Shown here: positions 17,872-26,918 of the stretch, piece by piece
Layout of the letters: every line of letters begins with the position of its first letter
Numbering within the stretch: the stretch's first letter is position 1
Source of the DNA: Alteromonas sp. ASW11-130
GTDB taxonomy: Bacteria; Pseudomonadota; Gammaproteobacteria; Enterobacterales; Alteromonadaceae
Length of the DNA stretch: 64,000 nucleotides
Reading direction: 5' to 3'
Assembly (NCBI RefSeq): GCF_026183735.1
Contig: NZ_JAPFRE010000016.1
Location: 124,001 to 188,000, forward strand
The notes under the pieces: generated by a model
What the model saw: the letters and a program-made list of their open reading frames with translations, nothing else
Told to the model about the DNA's origin: nothing
Database searches by the model: none
Program-made: the position numbers and the translations under genes

Positions 17872-20046
17872 CTAGTTCGCATTTAGTTTCATTTTCCTGC
17901 GCATGTCATGTAATACAAACTCGGTATAGCCGTTGGGTTGCTGTTGTCCCTCCATAATTAATTTTTTAGCCGCTTGAAATCCATAGGAGTTTTGGGGGGC
18001 TGGTCCCATTGGTAAATAATGGGGGTCATCCTTGTTTTGTTCATCGACCAGGCTAGCCATCTTTAACATACATTGTTCAATCTGTGCCGCGTTAACGAGG
18101 CCATGTAGCAACCAATTCGCAATATGTTGTGAGGAGATACGCAAGGTGGCGCGGTCCTCCATAAGTCCGATATGATTAATGTCAGGCACCTTTGAACAAC
18201 CTATCCCCATATGTACCCAGCGGACAACATAACCCAAAATTCCTTGAACATTGTTGTCGAGTTCGTGTTGAATTTGCTGTGGTGTCAGGTTTTTTTCCAG
18301 TAGTGGAATGGTCAAAATTTCGGGTCGCGCTGCAATGCTGACATCAACTATATTGTTATGTTTATCGAATACATCAACTTGATGGTAATGAAGTGCATGC
18401 AGTGTGGCAGCGGTAGGCGAGGGAACCCATGCGGTCGTTGCTCCCGCCAAAGGATGCGATATTTTACTTGTCATCATTGTAAGCATGTCGTCTGGTACAG
18501 GCCACATACCCTTACCAATCTGTGCTTTACCGGATAGGCCGCACGCAATTCCCGTTGCCACGTTAGAGCGCTCATAGGCTCCAATCCAAGGCAATGTTTT
18601 TAGATCTGCTTTGTCAGCAAACGCACCCGCATGCATTGAAGTATGGATCTCATCGCCTGTTCTATCTAAAAAGCCGGTGTTGATAAAAACGACACGATTG
18701 GTAGCCTGCGCGATACACGCTTTTAAATTAACTGAGGTTCTGCGCTCTTCATCCATTATCCCCATTTTTAGGGTAAATCGTTCAAGACCTAATGCGTCTT
18801 CTATTGAAGCAAATAGTTCATTGGTATATGCAACTTCATCTGGGCCGTGCATTTTAGGTTTTACAATATAAATACTTCCTTTGTCTGAGTTTTTATACTT
18901 TGTATTCCCTAAAATATCGTGCTTACCAATTAAAGACGTTATAACACCGTCTAAAATGCCTTCTGGCACGGGCTCGTCATTTAATAAAACTGCGTCAGAA
19001 TACATGTGGAGTCCCACATTTCTAACAAACATCAAGCTTCGACCTGATAAACATAGTGGTGACTTGGCGGAATTGAACGGGGATGGAGTAAACGTTTTGT
19101 CGTTCTGCATTGTTCTGGTAATGCTTTTACCGTTTTTTTGCAGAGTTGTGGAAAGTGTACCCTTCATTAAGCCTAGCCAATTGCTGTATACCAGTACCTT
19201 ATCTTCCGCATCCACAGCCGCTACTGAATCTTCACAATCCATAATAGTGGAGAGAGCAGACTCTAAGGTGACGTCTTTTATGCCCGCTGGATCGGATTTG
19301 CCTACAGGGTGGGTGCTGTCAAACGCTATTTCCAGATGAAGACCATTGTGGCGGAACAACAAAGACGAGGGCGCGCTTAATTCGCCAGTAAATCCTTGCC
19401 ATTGTTCAATATCTGCAAGTTGGGTAGAGTTTTTATTTGATAGATGAATTACAAGGTTGTCATTTTCAATCGTATAAGCAACCGCATCTCTATGACTACC
19501 GGTCGCAAGCGGTAGCATTACATCTAGCCATTCTCTTGCTTTCTCAATGACTTTTTGTCCCCTGATGGGGTTATATTGTGTGCCCGTCTCGGCACCATCG
19601 TCGTGAGCGATGACGTTTGTACCATATAACGCATCGTAAAGACTTCCCCATCGTGCGTTACAGGCATTCAGCGCATAGCGTGCATTATTAATGGGGACGA
19701 CTAATTGGGGGCCCGCCATGCTACAGACTTCATCATCTACGTTTGATGTGGAAATAGTGCAATTTTCAGGTTCCTCAGCTAAGTAGCCTATTTCTTCTAG
19801 GAAATTAACATAGTCTGGCCCCATGATTGGCCGCTTGGCTTTATGATAGCCATCTAACTTTTGTTGAATGGTTTCACGATATTTAAGTAAAGCGTTATTC
19901 CGCGAGGTGTATTGTTGAAGGATTTGTTCCAGAGACAGCCAGAAATGTGCCTCGTCTACCTGTGAACCAGGCAGGGCTTGGTCGTTAATAAATTTATGTA
20001 GCGGTTGGGCAATTTTTAGTTGCCCTCGATTGACATACTTCTGCAT
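17872..20046 (-). CDS. glcB: Malate synthase G
   Basis: The protein has 724 residues from ATG 20046, which has a GAGG site 6 bases upstream; a GTG two codons earlier is the alternative. Length matches E. coli GlcB (723). The C-terminal part has the family block IGCSKVPDINHIGLMEDRAT, containing the catalytic aspartate (MEDR) and the conserved Cys, followed by LRISSQHIANWLLHG. It condenses glyoxylate with acetyl-CoA to malate. With isocitrate lyase 1.3 kb upstream on the same strand it completes the glyoxylate bypass for growth on acetate or fatty acids. The LysR gene lies between them. There is no aceK or aceB-type malate synthase nearby. Confidence 0.96.
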   Translation of the reverse strand: MQKYVNRGQLKIAQPLHKFINDQALPGSQVDEAHFWLSLEQILQQYTSRNNALLKYRETIQQKLDGYHKAKRPIMGPDYVNFLEEIGYLAEEPENCTISTSNVDDEVCSMAGPQLVVPINNARYALNACNARWGSLYDALYGTNVIAHDDGAETGTQYNPIRGQKVIEKAREWLDVMLPLATGSHRDAVAYTIENDNLVIHLSNKNSTQLADIEQWQGFTGELSAPSSLLFRHNGLHLEIAFDSTHPVGKSDPAGIKDVTLESALSTIMDCEDSVAAVDAEDKVLVYSNWLGLMKGTLSTTLQKNGKSITRTMQNDKTFTPSPFNSAKSPLCLSGRSLMFVRNVGLHMYSDAVLLNDEPVPEGILDGVITSLIGKHDILGNTKYKNSDKGSIYIVKPKMHGPDEVAYTNELFASIEDALGLERFTLKMGIMDEERRTSVNLKACIAQATNRVVFINTGFLDRTGDEIHTSMHAGAFADKADLKTLPWIGAYERSNVATGIACGLSGKAQIGKGMWPVPDDMLTMMTSKISHPLAGATTAWVPSPTAATLHALHYHQVDVFDKHNNIVDVSIAARPEILTIPLLEKNLTPQQIQHELDNNVQGILGYVVRWVHMGIGCSKVPDINHIGLMEDRATLRISSQHIANWLLHGLVNAAQIEQCMLKMASLVDEQNKDDPHYLPMGPAPQNSYGFQAAKKLIMEGQQQPNGYTEFVLHDMRRKMKLNAN

Positions 20047-20146
20047 ATACACCTCGATAACTGAAATTACCTGCTCAGTGTATACACATTAGTAGATTAA
20101 TCTTAATTTATGACTATTATCCTAATTATTCATTTCACTAATAGTA

Positions 20147-21091
20147 CTAAAACGTGTTCATTTCGGCCGCTACATCCGCAATTAATCTGCGCAACCAGAT
20201 ATGGCCGGCATCATGATGTAAGAGAGCGCTCCAAGCCATTTTTAGCGCAATAGGAGGGATATCAAAAGGAGGTTCTTTAAGAACCACACTCGAATCATTT
20301 TTAAATATCGCCGCCACTTTAGTTGGTAGTGTGGCGATCAGATTTTGGGTTTTCGCAATTTGAAGCGCAGCATGATAATGACGTGTAAATACACGAATGT
20401 CGCGGTGTTTACCAATTTTCGTTAACTCAGCATCCACCCACCCGAGTTTTTGAACTTCGTTGGGGTCGATACCGACACCTACACCAAAACCGGTTTTACT
20501 TACCCAGATATGCTGGGCATCAATATAAGCATTTAAATCCCACTTCTCTACTAATGGATGTTCCGCGCTCAATACGCAACTAAAAGAATCATACCAAAGC
20601 ACTTTTTGATGGAATGATAGTGGTAGCTCTTCAAACCGATTGATTGCCATATCTACCTTTCCTTGCTCTACATCATGGAAAGTAACATCGCTGGGCGTAA
20701 TTAAATCTAATGTAATATTGGGAGCCAATTTAGATAACCTACCAACCAGCTCAAGCAGCAGGGTGCTCTCAGCGTAGTCGCTAGTCATTATTCTAAAGGT
20801 TCGCTTACTGGTTGCAGGGTCAAAATCGGTTTCTGGTTGAATGGAACTTTCGAGTTTAGATAACACGTCGCGAATAATTGGCTGTAATTCTAGAGCTCGT
20901 TTAGTGGGGGTCATCCCATCGCTGGTTCGAACCAAAATAGGATCTTTGAAAAGATCTCTAAGCCGCTTGAGGCCATTGCTCATGGCTGGTTGAGTAATGC
21001 TCAGCTGGTTTGCGGCTCGGGTAACGCTACCTTCTCTCAGTAAGACATCGAGATAGACCAAAAGATTCAGATCAACCTTGGCAATATTCAT
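20147..21091 (-). CDS. LysR-family transcriptional regulator
   Basis: The protein has about 314 residues from the ATG near 21091. A TTG one codon upstream is an unlikely start. The N-terminal winged helix-turn-helix (VDLNLLVYLDVLLREGSVTR, then AANQLSITQPAMSNGLKRLR) is followed by a linker helix and two substrate-binding lobes from about residue 90. The NLLVYLD opening is typical of the NodD/LeuO/PcaQ-like branch. LysR proteins usually control adjacent genes in response to a small metabolite. Sitting between isocitrate lyase and malate synthase genes it is a candidate regulator of the glyoxylate bypass, but unlike classic LysR genes it is not divergent from either, so this is inference only. 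Confidence 0.9.
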   Translation of the reverse strand: MNIAKVDLNLLVYLDVLLREGSVTRAANQLSITQPAMSNGLKRLRDLFKDPILVRTSDGMTPTKRALELQPIIRDVLSKLESSIQPETDFDPATSKRTFRIMTSDYAESTLLLELVGRLSKLAPNITLDLITPSDVTFHDVEQGKVDMAINRFEELPLSFHQKVLWYDSFSCVLSAEHPLVEKWDLNAYIDAQHIWVSKTGFGVGVGIDPNEVQKLGWVDAELTKIGKHRDIRVFTRHYHAALQIAKTQNLIATLPTKVAAIFKNDSSVVLKEPPFDIPPIALKMAWSALLHHDAGHIWLRRLIADVAAEMNTF

Positions 21092-21279
21092 CAATTTATA
21101 TCCTTAACAACTTCACTTTACATTTTTATTATTACTGCCCGTTAGTGGGGGGCATTATTTAGGCTTTTAAGTAAGCGTCCATTGCCTTCAATAGTAGCAG
21201 CCTAACATACTAATCTAGAAAATATTATAACGAAAAGCAGTTATATTGCGATGTTTATACTAAAAAAAGCGATAAAACG

Positions 21280-21300
21280 AAAAAGGCTCCCGCAGGAGCC
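21280..21300 (-). terminator. Rho-independent terminator after isocitrate lyase
   Basis: GGCTCC (21285-21290) and GGAGCC (21295-21300) enclose a 4-base loop. On the minus strand the hairpin runs into a T5 stretch. It lies 28 bases after the stop of the isocitrate lyase gene, so LysR and malate synthase probably have their own promoters. Confidence 0.85.
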
Positions 21301-21328
21301 AAGGTTGGAAAGTGCTGCTGACTAATAT

Positions 21329-22924
21329 TTAGACATCGAATTGGTTCATCGTATTGTCCTCACCAGCCGCCTTGAGCGCAGCATCACCTGAAAAATACTC
21401 TTTATGTGTATCGCCTAAATCAGACCCGGCCATCGCCTGGTGTTTAACGCATGCTAATCCTTCTCTGATTTCCTTGCGTTGGACCCCGCGAACATAAGCT
21501 AACATTCCCTCTTCGCCAAAATATCCTTTGGCCAAATTGTCAGTAGAAAGAGCCGCTGTATGATACGTTGGTAGCGTGATTAAGTGGTGGAATATACCTG
21601 CTTCACGGGCTGCATCTTGCTGGAAGTTCTGAATACGGATATCCGCCTCTTTTGCCAATTCAGAATTGTCATATTTTTCTGACATCAATGCATTTCGTTC
21701 ATATTCAGATAGGTTTTTACCTTCTTCTTCCCACGCATCGAAAACTTGTTGACGGAAATTAAGCGTCCAGTTAAATGACGGGGAGTTGTTATAAACCAGC
21801 TTCGCATCTGGGACTTGCTGACGAATGGCGTTTACCATTTCTGCAATTTGACCCACATGAGGTTTCTCTGTTTCTATCCATAGTAAATCTGCGCCATGCT
21901 GAAGAGAAGTTACACAATCTAGAACGACGCGGTCAAAGCCAGACCCATCTTTAAACTTAAACAATCCATTAGGTAAGCGTTTGGGTTTAACTAGTTTGCC
22001 GTTCTGTTTAAGTAACACGTCGTATTCATTTACAGTGGCTAAGTCCGTCACTTCCTCAGTATCTAAGAATTCATTATACTGAGCAGCCAAATCATCACTC
22101 TGATTGGACACTGGGATTTTTTGCGTCAATCCAGCTCCGAGTGAATCAGTGCGGGCTACAATTACGCCGTCATCTACTCCAAGTTCTAAGAATGCGTAAC
22201 GAACAGCATTGATTTTTGCCAGGAAGTCCTCGTGAGGAACGGTTACTTTACCATCCTGGTGTCCGCATTGTTTTGCATCTGATACCTGGTTTTCAATTTG
22301 AATACAGCATGCTCCCGCCTCTATCATTTTCTTCGCTAGCAGATAAGTTGCTTCTTCGTTACCAAACCCTGCGTCGATATCGGCAATAATAGGTACGACA
22401 TGGGTTTCGAAATTATCGATTTTCGATTGAATAGCTTGAGTATCTTCCCCTTTGGCTTTGGCATGATCTAGCTGTTTAAACAGTTTCCCCAATTCCTGCG
22501 CGTCAGCTTGACGAAGGAATGTATACAATTCTTCTATCAGCGCTGGGACAGATGTTTTTTCATGCATAGACTGGTCGGGTAAAGGACCGAATTCTGAACG
22601 TAAAGCCGCTACCATCCATCCTGAAAGGTACAGGTAACGTTTTGCGGTATTACCATGGTGTTTTTTAATTGATATCATTTTCTGCTGGCCAATAAATCCA
22701 TGCCAGCAACCGAGCGATTGAGTATATTGTGCAGAATCGGCGTCGTATGCAGCCATATCCTCGCGCATTACTTTCGCAGTATACTTCGCGATGTCTAAAC
22801 CCGTGCGAAAACGGTTTTGGGCTTTCATCCGTGCGGCAAATTCAGGTGTAATCCCTTCCCAGGTTCCTTTTTGAGCTGCCTTTAAGGTTGCTAATGTATC
22901 GATGTCTGATTGAAATTGCGACAT
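21329..22924 (-). CDS. aceA: Isocitrate lyase (long, Pseudomonas-type)
   Basis: I start at ATG 22924 (MSQFQSD...), which has GGAG at the right spacing; an upstream in-frame start would add four residues. The 531-residue length is that of the longer isocitrate lyase class found in Pseudomonas and Alteromonadales, against about 434 in E. coli. The catalytic loop KQCGHQDGK (residues 218-226, nucleophile Cys220) and the IADIDAGFGNEEATY metal-site block are intact. It splits isocitrate to glyoxylate and succinate, the first committed step of the glyoxylate bypass, and feeds the malate synthase encoded downstream. A terminator follows the gene. Confidence 0.96.
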   Translation of the reverse strand: MSQFQSDIDTLATLKAAQKGTWEGITPEFAARMKAQNRFRTGLDIAKYTAKVMREDMAAYDADSAQYTQSLGCWHGFIGQQKMISIKKHHGNTAKRYLYLSGWMVAALRSEFGPLPDQSMHEKTSVPALIEELYTFLRQADAQELGKLFKQLDHAKAKGEDTQAIQSKIDNFETHVVPIIADIDAGFGNEEATYLLAKKMIEAGACCIQIENQVSDAKQCGHQDGKVTVPHEDFLAKINAVRYAFLELGVDDGVIVARTDSLGAGLTQKIPVSNQSDDLAAQYNEFLDTEEVTDLATVNEYDVLLKQNGKLVKPKRLPNGLFKFKDGSGFDRVVLDCVTSLQHGADLLWIETEKPHVGQIAEMVNAIRQQVPDAKLVYNNSPSFNWTLNFRQQVFDAWEEEGKNLSEYERNALMSEKYDNSELAKEADIRIQNFQQDAAREAGIFHHLITLPTYHTAALSTDNLAKGYFGEEGMLAYVRGVQRKEIREGLACVKHQAMAGSDLGDTHKEYFSGDAALKAAGEDNTMNQFDV

Positions 22925-23183
22925 GGTATTCTCCAACTATCTCTTATACCTGAGGTAAGAATTAAAAACTGAAAAACTACAACCGTTGTAGTTGATGTGC
23001 TTTCATCCTAGCCTGCGTGCTCAAATAAAAACACTCAATGTTATTCATTTTCGATATTGATTGGGTGAATGATTCTGCTACGACGTTCGTTATTATAGGT
23101 AAGATCCACCCTGGTATTTCAGCGGCAAGACAGAGAAAATAGCTCTATTATATAGAGTAAAATAAACGCGGAGTGGCGGTTCA

Positions 23184-24125
23184 ATGAGTGGAGTTTTAGC
23201 ATCTGTTGATCAGCGCACCAAACTGGTTGGCGAGAACAGGCTTGAGTTATTAATGTTTCAATTGGGAACGCGTCACACCTTTGCTATTAATGTATTTAAG
23301 GTAAAAGAAGTCACGGGTGTTCCCACCATGAATCAGATGCCAGGTTCTCATCAAAACTTAAATGGCGTTACGATTTATCGCGGTCACACTATCCCCATAA
23401 TTGATCTTCGCCAGGCTATTAAAATGCGTGCTGGTGCAGCAACTTATAAGCCTGAAAATGTCATCATTACAGAATATAATCGCAGCGTACAAGGCTTTTT
23501 AATTGGTAATGTGATGAGCATTGTGAATACCTCATGGCAAGATATTCAACCCCCTCCGAAATCTATAGGTAAAGCAAACTATCTAACCGCTATCACGCAA
23601 ATTAATATTGAAGGTAAAAAAGAGATAGTAGAGATCATTGATGTAGAAAAAGTCCTTGCTGATATTATTGAATACGATACCTCCATCTCTGAAAATATTT
23701 TGGATAGGGATGTGGTTTCCCAATTTTCAGGAAGAAAAGTGTTAATCGTTGACGATTCGGGTACGGCAAGAAAGCAGATGCGGGATGTACTTGAACAGCT
23801 GGGGTTAAAAATTATCGAATGTACGAACGGCGGTGAAGCCTTAGCTCTGCTAAAGGATTGGGCTGACTTGGGTAAAAATATTACTGACGAACTACTGCTG
23901 ATGTTTACTGATGCTGAGATGCCGGAAATGGATGGGTATCGACTCACTGCGGAAATAAGAGATGATAGTCGCCTCAGCAGTCTCTTTATTGCGTTAAATA
24001 CGTCTCTTAGTGGTAGTTTTAATGAAGCTATGGTTAGGAAAGTGGGCTGTGATCGCCTGATTTCCAAGTTTCAGCCAGATATGCTGGTAGATGTTGTACA
24101 GCAACGCATGAGAGAATTATTGTAA
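23184..24125 (+). CDS. cheV: Chemotaxis protein CheV (CheW domain plus receiver)
   Basis: The 313-residue protein has an N-terminal CheW-like coupling domain (residues 15-165; LLMFQLGTRHTFAINVFKVK and a GVTIYRGHTIPIIDLR stretch). A response-regulator receiver follows from about residue 185, with VLIVDDSG, the phospho-accepting Asp243 in FTDAEMPEMDGY, and a C-terminal Lys in the LISKF segment. CheV scaffolds chemoreceptor-CheA arrays and may act as a phosphate sink tuning adaptation. It stands alone, away from any che or fla operon, as CheV paralogues often do. A hairpin follows the stop, so it appears to be a single-gene unit. Confidence 0.94.
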   Translation: MSGVLASVDQRTKLVGENRLELLMFQLGTRHTFAINVFKVKEVTGVPTMNQMPGSHQNLNGVTIYRGHTIPIIDLRQAIKMRAGAATYKPENVIITEYNRSVQGFLIGNVMSIVNTSWQDIQPPPKSIGKANYLTAITQINIEGKKEIVEIIDVEKVLADIIEYDTSISENILDRDVVSQFSGRKVLIVDDSGTARKQMRDVLEQLGLKIIECTNGGEALALLKDWADLGKNITDELLLMFTDAEMPEMDGYRLTAEIRDDSRLSSLFIALNTSLSGSFNEAMVRKVGCDRLISKFQPDMLVDVVQQRMRELL

Positions 24126-24162
24126 TCGATATTTGTCATCCCCGATATTAACTCTAAAAAAT

Positions 24163-24220
24163 TTCAAGGTGTTATTGTGGGCGTATCGAATTATAATAAC
24201 GCCTTGAATTTATTTATTTT
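24163..24220 (+). terminator. Probable terminator after cheV
   Basis: A 14-position stem pairs 24163-24176 (TTCAAGGTGTTATT) with 24195-24208 (AATAACGCCTTGAA), with one G-T wobble and an 18-base loop. It is followed by the T-rich stretch tttatttatttt. It lies 37 bases after cheV and 20 bases before the phosphatase gene, so it insulates the two. Confidence 0.7.
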
Positions 24221-24240
24221 AAGCTCTCCGGGAAGCCAGA

Positions 24241-25569
24241 ATGCGTTTAATTTCTACAGCTCTTCTTTTAACCTGTACTTTCGTCGTGCACGAAGGTCAC
24301 GCCAATACTAAAGACAGCAATCATCACCGAATTAGCAAACCTAATAATATCATAATGGTCGTTGCGGACGGTATGGGGCCCGCCTATACCACTGCGTATC
24401 GAAATTTTATGGATAATCCCGCCACGGATGAAGTCGAGAAGGTAATTTTCGATGAGATGTTTGTGGGTAATGCGACGACTTATCCTGCCAAGGTTTCCGG
24501 CTATGTCACCGACTCAGCTGCATCCGCGACAGCATTGGCTACAGGAGTAAAATCTTATAATGGTGCTATTGGTGTCGACGTAAATCGAAAGGCCTTGCCT
24601 ACGGTTTTACATAGAGCAAAAGAAAAGGGAATGAAGACTGGATTGGCGGTCACGTCGCAAATTAACCATGCCACGCCAGCAAGCTATATGGTAGCGAATG
24701 AAAGTCGCAACAATTATGAAGCGCTCGCCAACAGTTATTTTGACGATCGTATCAACGAAACATTTCTGGCCGATGTGATGCTTGGGGGCGGCATAGACTA
24801 TTTCGCAAGAAAAGATAGAAATATTCAAAAGGAGTTTGCAAGTAACGGCTATGCTGTTGTAAACAGTTATGAGGAGCTCGCGAACGCGCCGAAAGATAAA
24901 CCCATTCTCGGGTTGTTTGCGCCGAAAGGGTTACCCGCAGCGTTAGATGACAGCAAACCTGAAAGACTCGCTTTCTTAACTGAACAAGCGATTAAACGGC
25001 TCGAAAATCCACATGGCTTTTTTCTACTGGTAGAGGCCAGTCAGGTCGATTGGGCTGGGCACGCTAACGATATTGCTTCTGCTATGGCTGAAATGCACGA
25101 TCTCGCTAAAACAATGGAATATTTACAGCGTTATGTAGAGCGTCACCCTGATACTTTGGTTATTTTGACAGCCGATCACAGTACGGGAGGCTTAACCATA
25201 GGTGCCAATGGTCAATATGCTTGGAAACCTGAATTTATAGCGAATATGAAAGCGTCTGTAGGAAATATTGCAAAGCACGTATCTAAGCATGATAAGCCTT
25301 TAAGCTATATCGAAGCACAATTTGGTTTCACGCTATCTGAAGAAGATAAACAAACGCTAAAACAAAGCTTAGCCGACAGCCAGGCTAACGCAATGGTCAC
25401 CCACCTAAAAGCGTTTTTAGACGCCAAAACTCATACCGGGTGGACCACTGGTGGTCATACCGGGGTTGATGTTGAAGTGTTTGCTTTAGGTGCTGGATAT
25501 GAAGAGTTTATAGGACAAATTGATAACACCGATATCGCTAAGAAAATATTTAAACTACTTGAAAAATAA
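24241..25569 (+). CDS. Periplasmic alkaline phosphatase
   Basis: The 442-residue protein carries a signal peptide (cleavage near HGHA-NTK). The alkaline-phosphatase metal-site block MVVADGMGPAY comes first, then the nucleophile in YVTDSAASATALATG (Asp91, Ser92), the VEASQVDWAGHAND block with metal ligands and ILTADHSTGG. The late metal-binding His lies in WTTGGHTGVD. It hydrolyses phosphomonoesters in the periplasm. At about 440 residues it is of ordinary PhoA size. The cheV terminator insulates it upstream and a strong terminator follows. I see no convincing Pho box in the 115-bp upstream gap, so phosphate control is not shown by the sequence. Confidence 0.94.
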   Translation: MRLISTALLLTCTFVVHEGHANTKDSNHHRISKPNNIIMVVADGMGPAYTTAYRNFMDNPATDEVEKVIFDEMFVGNATTYPAKVSGYVTDSAASATALATGVKSYNGAIGVDVNRKALPTVLHRAKEKGMKTGLAVTSQINHATPASYMVANESRNNYEALANSYFDDRINETFLADVMLGGGIDYFARKDRNIQKEFASNGYAVVNSYEELANAPKDKPILGLFAPKGLPAALDDSKPERLAFLTEQAIKRLENPHGFFLLVEASQVDWAGHANDIASAMAEMHDLAKTMEYLQRYVERHPDTLVILTADHSTGGLTIGANGQYAWKPEFIANMKASVGNIAKHVSKHDKPLSYIEAQFGFTLSEEDKQTLKQSLADSQANAMVTHLKAFLDAKTHTGWTTGGHTGVDVEVFALGAGYEEFIGQIDNTDIAKKIFKLLEK

Positions 25570-25581
25570 GCGAGTAGTGAA

Positions 25582-25611
25582 GGCCAGACAATTTATTGTC
25601 TGGCCTTTTTC
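25582..25611 (+). terminator. Strong rho-independent terminator after alkaline phosphatase
   Basis: GGCCAGACAA (25582-25591) pairs perfectly with TTGTCTGGCC (25596-25605) over a 4-base centre and runs into TTTTTCTT. It also touches the stop of the convergent membrane-protein gene at 25612. The minus-strand side has no T-run, so it works mainly on the plus strand. Confidence 0.92.
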
Positions 25612-26307
25612 TTAATGATTAATAAAGTCGTCTAAATCGTGTCCGGTAATTTTACGGATTTGTGCGAATAAATACCATAAAGCCGCAATAAGTAAAATCA
25701 TACTAGGAATAACAATAACCGGATAACTGATGGCAGTCATCCGACCAAGCTCTTCAGTATATGCGGTGGTGCCAGGCTCGCTAACCAAAATCATTTTGGC
25801 CAAAATATAGTTGAGCGCGGACGAAAGGAAAAATGATGCGGCCACAATGTATGAACTATTCGCAATTTTTCGACGAAACTCCTGTTGTTTACCTTTTGCA
25901 TCTAAGATTTTATTAAGTTGAGGCCAGTTAATTATTTGGTCATTTAAAATAAGCAATTTAACGAGTGGTTTTTCTGAAAACTGGGTAATGACAACAGCTA
26001 AACCAATGATGGCCGGGATGGCCGCTTCTTTTATAGCAATATATTCGGCAGGCAATTTTAACAGGCTTATTCCACCCGTCAGCAGCACACTAATAACCCC
26101 GAGAACGGAGAAGCCATTAACTTTCCCAGATTGGCGTAAATCGAACAAACCGTAAATTAAGGGGAAGGCTAATGCGGCGACGATACTCCAGGCAGGGCCT
26201 AGGTAATCTTCTGCACTGGCATAACTCATAATAAAAACGGGAATGACAATATTGAATGCCAGGTTACCTAAAAAACCTTGATTTTGAGGACGCTCATTTG
26301 ACGACAT
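25612..26307 (-). CDS. Polytopic inner-membrane protein, VC0807-like
   Basis: The 231-residue protein has about six hydrophobic segments: near residues 12-30, 35-50, 65-85, 90-108, 150-172 and 195-215. A soluble-looking loop with KILDAKGKQQEFRRKIANSS lies between the fourth and fifth. It resembles the VC0807 family of Vibrio and Alteromonadales membrane proteins, whose function is unknown; this is a memory-based match of moderate certainty. It lies 47 bases after the rhomboid gene on the same strand and may be the last gene of the yjf-like operon or a separate unit. Confidence 0.65.
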   Translation of the reverse strand: MSSNERPQNQGFLGNLAFNIVIPVFIMSYASAEDYLGPAWSIVAALAFPLIYGLFDLRQSGKVNGFSVLGVISVLLTGGISLLKLPAEYIAIKEAAIPAIIGLAVVITQFSEKPLVKLLILNDQIINWPQLNKILDAKGKQQEFRRKIANSSYIVAASFFLSSALNYILAKMILVSEPGTTAYTEELGRMTAISYPVIVIPSMILLIAALWYLFAQIRKITGHDLDDFINH

Positions 26308-26354
26308 AATACATCTTCGCTACGTTAAAGAGGGATAGATTATAATAAAGTTAC

Positions 26355-26918
26355 TCACTTTGCCCAAGCCCACGCCGCAAATAATCCACCGATAAATCCA
26401 AATAAATGATATTCAAAAGAAATAAAGGCTCTTGAAGGCAATATCCCAATTAGCATTCCCCCATATAAGAGAGCAACCAATACTGAAATAGCGATATAAC
26501 GAAGTTGGCGGGAGCGGAAACCAGCGTAAAGTAAAAAGCCGAAATAACCATACACCATTCCGCTAGCCCCAATGTGTAGCGCAGTTCGGCCAAATAACCA
26601 CACGCCTAGGCCGCCAATTACACATATGGTCAAGGTTACCAGCCAGAAGCGCGATTTGGGCCACTGCATAGTCAACCACATAAACAATAGTAATGGCAGT
26701 AGGTTAGTGAGCAAATGTGCTGCGGAACCGTGTAACCACGGCGCAATAAAAATTGAAAGCAATGAGGGAACTTCTCGGGGAACCAGACCAAACTGGTTTA
26801 GACTATTTGCTGTGACCAAGTTCACCGCTGCAACTACAAACAATATCAGCGTGATAACGATCAGAAATTGAATTTGCTTTTTTAGAGTAGGGTATCGATT
26901 CATATAAGCTGATATCAC
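26355..26918 (-). CDS. Rhomboid-family intramembrane serine protease
   Basis: The 187-residue protein has six predicted membrane helices and the rhomboid active site: the GASG motif with nucleophile Ser119, His171 in the last helix (YHLFGFIGG), and the His68...Asn72 pair of helix 2 (HLLTN), which helps form the oxyanion hole. The catalytic set is complete, so it should cleave within or next to membrane helices of other proteins. I use the GTG at 26918 because it overlaps the stop of the ATP-grasp gene (GTGA), a coupling arrangement; ATG at 26903 is the alternative. It seems to be an addition to the yjf-type operon, and YgiB-like lipoprotein or channel proteins encoded beside it are conceivable substrates. 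Confidence 0.88.
   Translation of the reverse strand: MISAYMNRYPTLKKQIQFLIVITLILFVVAAVNLVTANSLNQFGLVPREVPSLLSIFIAPWLHGSAAHLLTNLLPLLLFMWLTMQWPKSRFWLVTLTICVIGGLGVWLFGRTALHIGASGMVYGYFGFLLYAGFRSRQLRYIAISVLVALLYGGMLIGILPSRAFISFEYHLFGFIGGLFAAWAWAK

Noticed and set aside
18881-19339. 152-codon plus-strand reading frame
   Set aside because: Antisense to malate synthase G, whose whole length is well conserved.
23579-24067. 162-codon minus-strand reading frame
   Set aside because: Fully antisense to the receiver half of cheV, Ser-rich, no family similarity.
24126-24240. Pho box before the alkaline phosphatase
   Set aside because: No pair of CTGTCAT-like direct repeats at the right spacing; the gap is mostly taken up by the cheV terminator.
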